From: Bacteriovoracaceae bacterium
GTDB lineage: Bacteria > Bdellovibrionota > Bacteriovoracia > Bacteriovoracales > Bacteriovoracaceae
NCBI GenBank assembly: GCA_947448095.1
Contig: CANFNN010000038.1
Span: 1 to 14,911 of the forward strand
DNA: 14,911 nucleotides
Reading direction: 5' to 3'
Part shown: positions 1 to 5,463 of the stretch, in pieces
Layout of the letters: every line of letters starts with the position of its first letter
How positions within the stretch are numbered: the first letter of the stretch is position 1
Program-made: the position numbers and the translations under genes
Notes under the pieces: model-generated
Databases searched by the model: none
Seen by the model: the letters and a program-made list of their open reading frames with translations, nothing else
Told to the model about the DNA's origin: nothing

Positions 1-2
1 AA

Positions 3-644
3 CAGTTGGTTCGTAAGGGTGAAGATCCAATTGCTTTTGACCATGACTGCCGCGAAGGAATTTGCGGAATGTGTTCAATGATGATTGATGGCAAAGCTCA
101 CGGTGGATTTAAAAACACTACGACTTGTCAGGTTCACATGCGCCTTTATAAAGACGGCGACACGATCATGATCGAGCCGTTTCGTGCCATGGCCTTCCCG
201 ATTGTAAAAGATCTGGCAGTTGACCGTGGTGCAATTGATAAAGTGATGATTGCTGGTGGATACATTTCTGCCAACACAGGTAATGCTCAAGACGGAAACG
301 CCATCTTGATTCCGAAACCAATTGCTGATGAAGCTATGGATGCTGCTGCCTGTATTGGTTGCGGTGCTTGTGTTGCAAGTTGTCCGAATGGTTCGGGAAT
401 GCTTTTCATGGGTGCTAAAATTTCTCAACTTGCCCTTCTTCCTCAAGGCCAGCCTGAAGCACCTCAACGTGCTTTAAAAATGGTTCATGAGCATGATGGA
501 CTTGGTTTTGGAAACTGTACCAATCACGCTGAATGTGAAGCGACTTGCCCGAAAGGCATTTCAATTGAACACATTGCCCGCATGAACCGTGAATACCTGA
601 AAGCGGCTTTCACGTACCACGAAAAATCTCGCTCAGAAGTTTAA
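3..644 (+). CDS. sdhB: Succinate dehydrogenase / fumarate reductase iron-sulfur subunit (5' end missing)
   Basis: This is the electron-transfer subunit of membrane-bound succinate:quinone oxidoreductase (TCA cycle, respiratory complex II). It passes electrons from the flavoprotein SdhA to quinone on the cytoplasmic face of the inner membrane. The frame is open to the left edge, so the N-terminus lies outside the window and the TTG at position 6 is internal. Visible cluster ligands are the 2Fe-2S motif DCREGICGMC with a third ligand cysteine in TTTC, then CIGCGACVASCP (C-x2-C-x2-C-x3-CP) for the 4Fe-4S centre, then CTNHAECEATCPKG (C-x5-C-x3-CP) for the 3Fe-4S centre. All expected ligands are intact, and the C-terminus ends normally ahead of a terminator. 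The insert between the first and second clusters resembles the non-enterobacterial SdhB type. Fumarate reductase (frdB) cannot be excluded from this subunit alone; sdhA and sdhC should lie upstream. Confidence 0.94.
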   Translation, partial: QLVRKGEDPIAFDHDCREGICGMCSMMIDGKAHGGFKNTTTCQVHMRLYKDGDTIMIEPFRAMAFPIVKDLAVDRGAIDKVMIAGGYISANTGNAQDGNAILIPKPIADEAMDAAACIGCGACVASCPNGSGMLFMGAKISQLALLPQGQPEAPQRALKMVHEHDGLGFGNCTNHAECEATCPKGISIEHIARMNREYLKAAFTYHEKSRSEV

Positions 645-653
645 GTCTTATAG

Positions 654-680
654 GCCCCTCTTCAGAGGGGCTTTTTTTTT
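654..680 (+). terminator. Rho-independent terminator after sdhB
   Basis: A perfect 7-bp GC-rich stem (GCCCCTC / GAGGGGC) with a TTCA tetraloop is followed directly by nine T residues, starting 9 bases after the sdhB stop codon. This is a textbook intrinsic terminator for the sdh operon and isolates it from the toxin-antitoxin genes downstream. Confidence 0.93.
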
Positions 681-786
681 ACATTCACCCCTCCTAAAGT
701 TCTTTTGCTCTGTCCCTACTCACCCAAGAAATAAAGCTGTTGCCTGTTTATAACCTGGTACCAAAGTTGGATGTCTATTTGTGACT

Positions 787-808
787 TTGACAAATACGTC
801 AATTTGAC
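787..808. promoter_or_regulatory. Operator-like array of alternating TTGAC / GTCAA half-sites
   Basis: Three five-base half-sites alternate in orientation: TTGAC (787-791), GTCAA (798-802) and TTGAC (804-808). The first pair forms an inverted repeat with a 6-base spacer. The second pair forms an 11-base palindrome, GTCAA-T-TTGAC. The array covers the -35 box and most of the promoter spacer, where a repressor would block RNA polymerase. The obvious candidate ligand is the XRE antitoxin encoded downstream, since type II antitoxins commonly autorepress. That assignment is inference. Confidence 0.55.
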
Positions 809-815
809 ATATAAT
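787..815 (+). promoter_or_regulatory. Consensus sigma70 promoter of the toxin-antitoxin operon
   Basis: A perfect -35 box TTGACA (787-792) and a perfect -10 box TATAAT (810-815) are separated by exactly 17 bp. Transcription should start near 822-824, only 2-4 bases ahead of the ATG at 826. The earlier ATG at 814 lies inside the -10 box and would not be transcribed. A promoter this close to consensus implies strong expression unless repressed, which fits the operator-like repeats overlapping it. Confidence 0.8.
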
Positions 816-825
816 GGAGCCGCAA

Positions 826-1101
826 ATGGACCGGGTTGATTTCACGCCTGTGCTTAAAATTTTGCCCAAATTGCCACCCCATATTCTTTCAAAACTAATG
901 ATGTGGGCAAAAGGTGTGAATACTGAGGGAATAGAGGAGATGAGAAAGATTCCTAGCTATAACGATGAGGCACTAAAAGGCCAAAGACTAGGACAACGCT
1001 CCATACGACTCAATCGGGCCTACCGGGCGATCTATTCCATGCACTTCGACGGAACAATAAGAATCATTTTCATTGAAGAGGTTAATAAGCATGAGTACTA
1101 A
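826..1101 (+). CDS. Type II toxin, RelE/ParE superfamily (HigB-like)
   Basis: This 91-residue protein is a probable toxin that inhibits translation, most likely as a ribosome-associated or ribosome-dependent mRNA interferase, and is neutralised by the adjacent antitoxin. The sequence has the family layout: N-terminal helices around LPPHILSKLMMWAKG, then IPSYNDEALKG, the basic stretch QRSIRLNRAYRAIY, and a C-terminal EVNKHEY. The ATG at 826 is chosen because the ATG at 814 sits within the -10 box of the promoter. A GGAG lies 6 bases ahead of 826 (816-819), but the predicted transcript starts at about 822, so this mRNA is probably nearly leaderless. The gene overlaps the antitoxin by 11 bases in toxin-first order, as in higBA and related pairs. 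I cannot tell from sequence whether it cuts mRNA or acts otherwise. Confidence 0.85.
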   Translation: MDRVDFTPVLKILPKLPPHILSKLMMWAKGVNTEGIEEMRKIPSYNDEALKGQRLGQRSIRLNRAYRAIYSMHFDGTIRIIFIEEVNKHEY

Positions 1102-1399
1102 AAAACCCAAATATGGTCTAAAAGAATTAGAGAGAGACTATGGACCACTAACATTTTCACGCGCCCTAGAATCGTACCGTCTTTGTGAAGAAATTCCTCA
1201 AAAAGACTTCGCCAAATTCTTAAAAATCTCCTCCGCCTCCCTTTGCGATCTTGAAAAAGGCCGACGCATTCCAAGTCCTAAGCGAGCAGCGCAAATCGCC
1301 CGCAGACTCAAAGAGCCAGAATCCTTCTGGGTCCAACTGGCCTTGCAGGATCATTTGAATGAGGCGGGATTAGATTTAAAAGTCTCGGTGGCGTCTTAA
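1091..1399 (+). CDS. XRE-family antitoxin (helix-turn-helix)
   Basis: This is a 102-residue DNA-binding antitoxin partner of the preceding RelE/HigB-like toxin. The helix-turn-helix region runs approximately from PQKDFAKFLKISSASLCDL to EKGRRIPSPKRAAQIARRL, with the CDLEKGRRIPSP pattern characteristic of XRE (Cro/C1-type) domains. A C-terminal tail (FWVQLALQDHLNEAGLDL) could mask the toxin. The ATG at 1091 is preferred over a TTG 18 bases upstream because AAGAGG (1076-1081) is spaced 9 bases before it. Translation is probably coupled to the toxin, as the genes overlap by 11 bases. It is expected to repress its own operon through the repeats at 787-808. Its stop codon abuts that of the convergent PilZ gene with no spacer, and no terminator is seen between them. 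Confidence 0.88.
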   Translation: MSTKKPKYGLKELERDYGPLTFSRALESYRLCEEIPQKDFAKFLKISSASLCDLEKGRRIPSPKRAAQIARRLKEPESFWVQLALQDHLNEAGLDLKVSVAS

Positions 1400-2098
1400 T
1401 CAGGCACTCAGAATTATCCGGCACTTATTTTTTAAGCGAGTAAAAGTCTCCGTACTTAAGGGTGCACTCAAGGAAAGCCCGACTCTCACGTCCCGCCTTT
1501 TCGACATGGCCCCTTTAGGATCAACATAAAGCACAGTCCCAAAGATATCTCGCCCCAGTGATCTTTGATCAATCGCCTTGATCCAGAAGTGATCATAAGG
1601 CCGGAGAAAATCTTTATTCATGCCTGAGATCAAAACCCCAATTCCATGCTCCGAGACATCAATCATTCTGACCTCTAGACCTGGAGTCGACTCTTTCATG
1701 GATCTGGCAAAACGCTTAATCGATAAAGACATATCCAAGTCAAATGGCAAAACGTAGCGCTCAGTGGTTCGCATGGCGAGTGCTTTCACATCTGTGGGAA
1801 GGGTGCAGATGAGATGATCCCCAAAAACTTTAAACTCGAGCAATTCGAGTTTAAAAAGAATGGTTCGGTATCTGAGGCGAATAAAAATGGGATTATTGGC
1901 ACTCACCATCGTCAGCGAGCCAGTCTTAAGATGGATGAGATTATGAATCTCGTCATATTGACCAAGGATAATCGGGAAAACATCTCGCTCTCCCAAATCA
2001 TTCATCTGCCAGATCTCTCCGCCGAAGACCACACCTCTTTGAATTGCAGCTTTAATGTCATCTTGTTTTTCAAGCGTCTCTAGTTTTGAGAAGTCCAC
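1400..2098 (-). CDS. PilZ-domain protein, YcgR-like (copy 1)
   Basis: This 232-residue predicted cyclic-di-GMP receptor has an N-terminal YcgR-N-like beta-rich region (about 20-105) and a C-terminal PilZ domain. The two diagnostic ligand motifs are present: RTTER (RxxxR, residues 110-114) and DVSEHG (D/NxSxxG, 147-152), so binding is expected to be intact. No signal peptide or membrane helix is visible, so it should be cytoplasmic. Such proteins transmit c-di-GMP levels to motility, adhesion or, in predatory bacteria, the attack-phase programme; the target here is unknown. The start is GTG at 2098, with an AAGGA-type ribosome site about 5-7 bases ahead. It is convergent with the antitoxin and divergent from rhtA. 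It is clearly paralogous to the gene at 3115-3795 (shared SE-x-GIGV and APLS/MPLS segments). Confidence 0.86.
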   Translation of the reverse strand: MDFSKLETLEKQDDIKAAIQRGVVFGGEIWQMNDLGERDVFPIILGQYDEIHNLIHLKTGSLTMVSANNPIFIRLRYRTILFKLELLEFKVFGDHLICTLPTDVKALAMRTTERYVLPFDLDMSLSIKRFARSMKESTPGLEVRMIDVSEHGIGVLISGMNKDFLRPYDHFWIKAIDQRSLGRDIFGTVLYVDPKGAMSKRRDVRVGLSLSAPLSTETFTRLKNKCRIILSA

Positions 2099-2134
2099 AC
2101 AACATCCTTGTATGAGAATCTGAGCAATGCTCGA

Positions 2135-2144
2135 ATAGTTCTAT
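2135..2144. promoter_or_regulatory. Upstream ATAG-N2-CTAT dyad
   Basis: ATAG-TT-CTAT has the same core as the centre of the 18-bp palindrome at 2167-2184 (ATAG-GC-CTAT). The centres are 36 bp apart and flank the candidate rhtA promoter, so the pair could be two sites for one dimeric regulator. The short core alone could arise by chance. Confidence 0.35.
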
Positions 2145-2172
2145 CGACATTGTTTAGCGATTTATTTAAGAT
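2144..2172 (+). promoter_or_regulatory. Candidate sigma70 promoter for micro-ORF / rhtA
   Basis: The -35 candidate TCGACA (2144-2149, five of six matches) and the -10 candidate TAAGAT (2167-2172, four of six) are separated by 17 bp. The -10 lies at the left edge of the perfect palindrome at 2167-2184, so a protein bound there would occlude it. The expected start near 2179 gives a leader of about 28 bases before the micro-ORF. Confidence 0.4.
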
Positions 2173-2184
2173 AGGCCTATCTTA
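2167..2184. promoter_or_regulatory. Perfect 18-bp palindrome, probable operator
   Basis: TAAGATAGGCCTATCTTA equals its own reverse complement over all 18 bases. No T-run follows on either strand and there is no loop, so a protein-binding dyad is likelier than a terminator. It lies in the divergent region between PilZ copy 1 and rhtA and overlaps the predicted -10 of the rhtA promoter. A dimeric regulator of MarR, TetR, GntR or similar type would fit; none is encoded next to it. Confidence 0.6.
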
Positions 2185-2207
2185 CTTAATTTAAAGGCTT
2201 CTTTCGG

Positions 2208-2285
2208 ATGAATATATCTCTTTCACTTATTGCTTTAGGTCTTCTTGTGCTCTCGGCTTTGGTCAAAGCAGCGAACCTTATTTAG
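2208..2285 (+). CDS. 25-residue hydrophobic micro-ORF upstream of rhtA
   Basis: An ATG opens 25 codons ending in TAG, 3 bases before the rhtA start. The product begins MNISLSLIALGLLVLSALV and ends KAANLI, so nearly the whole peptide could form one transmembrane helix. AAAGG lies 10 bases ahead of the ATG, a tolerable ribosome site, whereas rhtA itself has none. Possible roles are a small membrane protein partnering the exporter, or a leader peptide whose translation delivers ribosomes to rhtA. It is rich in leucine and has no run of threonine codons, so classic threonine attenuation is not supported. A decayed signal-peptide remnant is another possibility. Coding status rests on position and composition only. 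Confidence 0.45.
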   Translation: MNISLSLIALGLLVLSALVKAANLI

Positions 2286-2288
2286 CCC

Positions 2289-3128
2289 ATGCTTGCTCCC
2301 ATTTCTCTTTTGATTCTGGCGATGATCTCAATCCAAACAGGAGCGGGACTTGCGAAAAATCTTTTTCCAGTGACAGGAGCGGCCGGTGCCACAAGCTTTA
2401 GATTATTTTTTGCCAGTGCCATTCTTTGGGCGATCTGGAGGCCTTGGAGATTTTATTTTCAAAGAGCGCATTTAAAAAACTTATTTATCTACGGCTCCTC
2501 GCTTGGACTGATGAATCTGACGTTTTATTTTGCTCTGGAAAGAATCCCTTTGGGTCTGGCGGTGACGCTTGAATTTATCGGGCCTCTGGCCCTCTCAATA
2601 TTCTCTTCCAGACAAAAAAGAGACTTCTTCTGGGCACTCCTGGCCGGCGCCGGCGTCTACATGGTCATGCCTCAAGGAGAATTGAATCATGCGACTGATC
2701 CTATAGGTATTGTCTTCGCTCTCACCGCTGGTATGTTTTGGGCCTTCTATATCTATTTTGGCAAAAAGGCCGGGCAAGATAATCACGGAGGAATCACTGC
2801 TGCGGTAGGGATGAGTTTTGCGGCCCTCGTCGCGATTCCTTTTGGGGTCATGATCGATGGGGATAAACTTTTAAATCTGAGTATTATTCCTCTGGCTATT
2901 TTAGTCGCCGTTCTCTCCAGTGCTCTGCCATATTCACTTGAAATGTATTCCTTAAAAAAAATGCCCACCAAAACGTTTGGTATTCTTCTGAGTCTTGAGC
3001 CCGTGATTGCTTCATTTGTAGGGCTGATTTTTCTGAAGGAGCTTCTGACAGTGACTCAATGGTTTGCGATTGTGTGTGTGATGCTCGCCTCTTTAGGCAG
3101 CTCTATGACAGCATCTAAGAAATATTAA
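2289..3128 (+). CDS. rhtA: RhtA-like DMT exporter (threonine/homoserine efflux family)
   Basis: This 279-residue inner-membrane transporter is of the drug/metabolite (EamA) superfamily, with two five-helix halves and ten predicted membrane segments. The N-terminal stretch SIQTGAGLAKNLFPVTGAAG and the segments PLGLAVTLEFIGPLALSIFS and ALPYSLEMYSLKKMPTKTFG follow the pattern of E. coli RhtA closely, which exports threonine and homoserine. The actual substrate here is unproven and could be another amino acid or metabolite. Start ATG 2289 has no Shine-Dalgarno of its own and begins 3 bases after the stop of the 25-codon micro-ORF, suggesting translational coupling. Its 3' end overlaps the convergent PilZ copy 2 by 14 bases. 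It is flanked on both sides by minus-strand PilZ paralogues. Confidence 0.87.
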   Translation: MLAPISLLILAMISIQTGAGLAKNLFPVTGAAGATSFRLFFASAILWAIWRPWRFYFQRAHLKNLFIYGSSLGLMNLTFYFALERIPLGLAVTLEFIGPLALSIFSSRQKRDFFWALLAGAGVYMVMPQGELNHATDPIGIVFALTAGMFWAFYIYFGKKAGQDNHGGITAAVGMSFAALVAIPFGVMIDGDKLLNLSIIPLAILVAVLSSALPYSLEMYSLKKMPTKTFGILLSLEPVIASFVGLIFLKELLTVTQWFAIVCVMLASLGSSMTASKKY

Positions 3129-3795
3129 CGAGTTCTTTTTCTTTTTTCATTTCCTTTCTGAGAGCTTCAAACAGAATATCACTCAGAGGCATACTGGCCA
3201 AAAACCCGATGTTCAAAATGTTTTTTATTCCCTTATCTGAAATATGGCGAACACTAAAAATGGCACTCTCTTTATGTTCAAGATCGTTAATCTTGATTAA
3301 GTTAAAAACCGTATTGCGCATAAAAAACTCTCGCTTCGAGCTAATAACCCTGACCCCTATTCCGCGCTCGGAAATATTCTCTAAAACGACCTCTACGTCC
3401 TGGGCGGTCCCCCCAGAGAGTACTCTCAGAGTCAGCTTCGGAGCATTTCTTTCAGGGATGGCAGTACGCTCAAATTTTCGCTCTTCAATCGCCTTGGCTT
3501 CTTTAGGATAAAGACAGCTCATCTGATTATTAGAAACTTTATAGTCATCGGGGTTAATTTTAAAAACAAGATTTTTATAATTGAGTTTGATGTAAACAGG
3601 GAATTCATTTTCAAACTCAAAAGGAAGAGTTGTATGAAAAATCATGGCATCGTTTAAAGCTTCCAATTTTTTGATGTGGTAAATTTCTCGCTTGCAGGGA
3701 ACTGTTTGCCAAATAATTCCTATCTCCTGAACAGGGGCTTTTTTCACCATTTTGATGATTTCATCTTTATGTGCCAGAAGACGGTAATTATCCAT
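3115..3795 (-). CDS. PilZ-domain protein, YcgR-like (copy 2)
   Basis: This 226-residue paralogue of the protein at 1400-2098 is also a predicted cytoplasmic c-di-GMP receptor. It has an N-terminal beta-rich region (about 20-95) and a PilZ domain with RKFER (RxxxR, 106-110) and NISERG (NxSxxG, 140-145), both intact. The C-terminal tail is strongly charged (KEMKKEKE), unlike copy 1. The ATG at 3795 has no Shine-Dalgarno, but TATAAT lies 8 bases upstream on the same strand (3809-3804), so the transcript may be nearly leaderless. No good -35 is seen at standard spacing. The two copies share orientation and flank rhtA, suggesting an old duplication followed by insertion or rearrangement. Its 3' end overlaps rhtA by 14 bases. 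Confidence 0.86.
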   Translation of the reverse strand: MDNYRLLAHKDEIIKMVKKAPVQEIGIIWQTVPCKREIYHIKKLEALNDAMIFHTTLPFEFENEFPVYIKLNYKNLVFKINPDDYKVSNNQMSCLYPKEAKAIEERKFERTAIPERNAPKLTLRVLSGGTAQDVEVVLENISERGIGVRVISSKREFFMRNTVFNLIKINDLEHKESAIFSVRHISDKGIKNILNIGFLASMPLSDILFEALRKEMKKEKELVNIS

Positions 3796-3803
3796 TGGGA
3801 CTT

Positions 3804-3809
3804 ATTATA
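3804..3809 (-). promoter_or_regulatory. TATAAT -10 element for PilZ copy 2
   Basis: A perfect TATAAT on the minus strand ends 8 bases before the ATG at 3795. No -35 box at 16-18 bp was found; the nearest candidate, TTGAGG, is 20 bp away. Activation by a bound factor, perhaps at the dyads at 3851-3888, is conceivable. Confidence 0.4.
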
Positions 3810-3850
3810 CAGATCAATCCCAAGCTTTACCTCAAATTTATAAATCCTTT

Positions 3851-3888
3851 GATTCCAATGAATTGGAATCAGGCGAAATCAATCGCCT
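3851..3888. repeat. Two back-to-back dyads (hairpins or operators)
   Basis: The first dyad (3851-3870) has 9-base arms GATTCCAAT / ATTGGAATC around a GA centre. The second (3871-3888) has 6-base arms AGGCGA / TCGCCT around a 6-base loop and begins at the very next base. Neither is followed by a T-run, so termination is unlikely. They lie between the terminator of the cysteine-repeat gene and the -10 of PilZ copy 2, at about -45 to -85 from its presumed start. Confidence 0.5.
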
Positions 3889-3925
3889 AAAGTAGATAGG
3901 TCGGAGGCTGCCTCATTTAGCTGTC

Positions 3926-3957
3926 AAAAATGAGGAGGGCGCAGTGAATGCGCCCTC
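3926..3957 (-). terminator. Terminator of the cysteine-repeat gene
   Basis: On the minus strand a perfect 9-bp stem (GAGGGCGCA / TGCGCCCTC, 5-base loop, 3957-3935) follows the stop codon at 3967 by 9 bases; CTCA and then five T residues come next. A second dyad (CCTCATTT / AAATGAGG, 3911-3935) overlaps its distal side and could form an alternative hairpin. Confidence 0.7.
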
Positions 3958-3966
3958 TTGAGAGAC

Positions 3967-5253
3967 TTATTTTTTGAATTCTAACTGGTAGGATTTTTCC
4001 ATGACTGGGATTTTGGCATTCATGAGGTCCCCATTCACATTCAAGGGAGCTGTGAGTTTAAGGGAAATCGCATTTTTCTTCACCAGATCATTTTGCATGA
4101 TGCCTGAGAGGTTTAAATTGAGACTTGTTCCCGCTACTCCCGCGCGCTCAGAAGGATAACTCGCCTTTAACTCAGCAACCGTTTTATTTCTGCCAATTTT
4201 AGGTTTAGCCGTGATGGTGGCCTCAACTGATCCCATGGCCGAGATACTTCCATCGATGACAAGACTCAGGAGACTCGTGTCCTGATTAAAGGAGACGTCT
4301 TTAAAATTCACCGGAAAGGCCGGGGCTACCATATTCAGATCCAGAATTTCAAATACAATTTCGCCTTCAAGACTAATCTCTTTATCTGATTCCACTGCCT
4401 TCACATTTTTCTTTTTCAAAAAGACCAGGACCTCTGGCTCCTTTAGCAGTTTAACTTCTGTGACGAATTTATCAAATTTAGCGTCCAAAGCCGCAACCGA
4501 AATATTGAGTGGAAATTCTTCCACTAATCCGTTGGTCTGAAAGTGCACAAGAATTTCACCCGTTAATTTTTTCGCTTTTGATTCATCTCTGTATTGAGTG
4601 CGCTGACAAGCATACCCTTCTTGACGGTAGTGAGTTTCATTTCCACACACTTGCTCAGAGTAAGGAACATCCCGGCAATCATTGTGACCTGGAACATTCT
4701 CGCATCGGCGACGAGGAACGTTGCTGCATTCTTGGTCAGTATAACTCACATCACGACAAATTCTCTCACCGGGAACTGTCGAGCACGACTCTCCACCACC
4801 AACAGTCTGACAAGACTGGCCCCCACCGACTGTTTGACAAGATTGATGCCCTTGGGGATTGGTGTGGCAAACTTCACGCGTTGGTCTTTCGGTACAAACT
4901 TCCCGACTTGGTCTTTCGTGGCAAACTTCTCGACTTGGTCCTGAGTGACATTCTTCACGCGAGCGAGTGACGTTGCGGCAAACACGCTCATCTTCACTCC
5001 AGCAATTTTCAGAGGAAGGAATCCAGCTGCACTGCTGACGGTATCTGGTTACGTCGTGGCAATCATAACTTTGATAAGGCACGTCTCGCGTACAAGTTGA
5101 GGGCACCTGATAAGGCACGGGTCGAGTGACATTAATATTTTGCTCAATCTTAATCACCTCCGAGTTTTGTCCTCGAAAAGTAAGCTGAGAATTCACCTGG
5201 GCCAGTGAACTGAAACTGAGAATGGTAAAAAAAAGCGCGCTAAGAAATCGCAT
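3967..5253 (-). CDS. Secreted protein with an 18-cysteine short-repeat domain
   Basis: This is a 428-residue exported protein of unknown function. A signal peptide covers residues 1-18 (MRFLSALFFTILSFSSLA, cleavage before Q). Residues 54-216 hold 18 cysteines separated by 7-12 residues, mostly 8 or 9, often in the pattern C-x-x-V/R-P-x-x-x-x-C. Charged pieces such as SREVCHERPSREVC alternate with glycine-rich QTVGGGQSC units. Residues about 220-428 have no cysteine and read as a beta-rich domain. The even cysteine number and export suggest disulfide cross-links in a rod-like stalk carrying the C-terminal domain; that is inference. ATG 5253 is chosen over GTG 5259 because AGGGG sits 5 bases before it and overlaps the GTG. 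I recognise no named family. Confidence 0.8.
   Translation of the reverse strand: MRFLSALFFTILSFSSLAQVNSQLTFRGQNSEVIKIEQNINVTRPVPYQVPSTCTRDVPYQSYDCHDVTRYRQQCSWIPSSENCWSEDERVCRNVTRSREECHSGPSREVCHERPSREVCTERPTREVCHTNPQGHQSCQTVGGGQSCQTVGGGESCSTVPGERICRDVSYTDQECSNVPRRRCENVPGHNDCRDVPYSEQVCGNETHYRQEGYACQRTQYRDESKAKKLTGEILVHFQTNGLVEEFPLNISVAALDAKFDKFVTEVKLLKEPEVLVFLKKKNVKAVESDKEISLEGEIVFEILDLNMVAPAFPVNFKDVSFNQDTSLLSLVIDGSISAMGSVEATITAKPKIGRNKTVAELKASYPSERAGVAGTSLNLNLSGIMQNDLVKKNAISLKLTAPLNVNGDLMNAKIPVMEKSYQLEFKK
4797..4974. repeat. 27-bp imperfect tandem repeats inside the cysteine-repeat gene
   Basis: Two 27-bp units (4797-4823, 4824-4850) encode the QTVGGGxSC blocks. Four more of the same length (4867-4893, 4894-4920, 4921-4947 and a divergent 4948-4974) encode the xRPSREVC blocks. 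Each unit is nine codons, so copy changes would preserve frame and add one cysteine. The three middle units are similar enough to suggest fairly recent duplication. Confidence 0.75.
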
Positions 5254-5270
5254 GGACACCCCTGTAGGTT

Positions 5271-5320
5271 AATAAATTGGCACTCTTCCTGAGTTGATTA
5301 GGTAAGTATTGCAATTTATT
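5271..5320. repeat. Inverted repeat in the divergent intergenic region
   Basis: AATAAATTG (5271-5279) is matched by CAATTTATT (5312-5320), perfect 9-base arms 32 bases apart, in the 210-base gap between the cysteine-repeat gene and the small secreted gene at 5464. The arms are AT-rich, so chance is possible. Paired regulator sites or a long-loop hairpin in the 5' leader of the minus-strand gene are alternatives. No convincing promoter was identified here. Confidence 0.3.
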
Positions 5321-5463
5321 TGCCATCACTTTTTTGTAAAATTTTCACTACTTAATGCGCGACCACAAAGTGACCGGTGCCAAAGTGGAAAACAACGCAC
5401 TGCCCATTACAAAAATCCTATTCGGGTTACAATTTGAGAATACAAACACTCTTGGGAGTCTCG

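Noticed and set aside
6..8. TTG at the left edge as the start of the iron-sulfur subunit
   Set aside because: The frame is open upstream and the first 2Fe-2S region is already under way, so this is an internal leucine codon of a cut gene.
75..467. Minus-strand frame antisense to sdhB
   Set aside because: It runs across the conserved iron-sulfur motifs, has no ribosome site and no recognisable content.
653..813. Small genes or RNA in the gap before the toxin
   Set aside because: Apart from the terminator and the promoter/operator, no frame with a ribosome site or strong structure was found.
814..816. ATG at 814 as the toxin start
   Set aside because: Its first two bases are the last two of a perfect TATAAT box; it would lie upstream of the predicted transcript start.
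4797..4974. 27-bp tandem units as a CRISPR array
   Set aside because: There are no unique spacers, the units are contiguous and in frame, and they encode a cysteine repeat; no cas genes are present.
4509..4997. Several frames on both strands over the cysteine-repeat region
   Set aside because: They exist because the 27-bp repeats keep other frames open; the minus-strand frame with a signal peptide and regular cysteines is the real gene.
5277..5292. TTGGCACT motifs (also near 1897 and 6352) as sigma54 promoters
   Set aside because: No GC-containing -12 element at the required spacing follows any of them.
5355..5463. Longer N-termini for the small secreted gene at 5464
   Set aside because: They place polar, unrelated residues before the signal peptide, and the GGGAG site points to ATG 5464.
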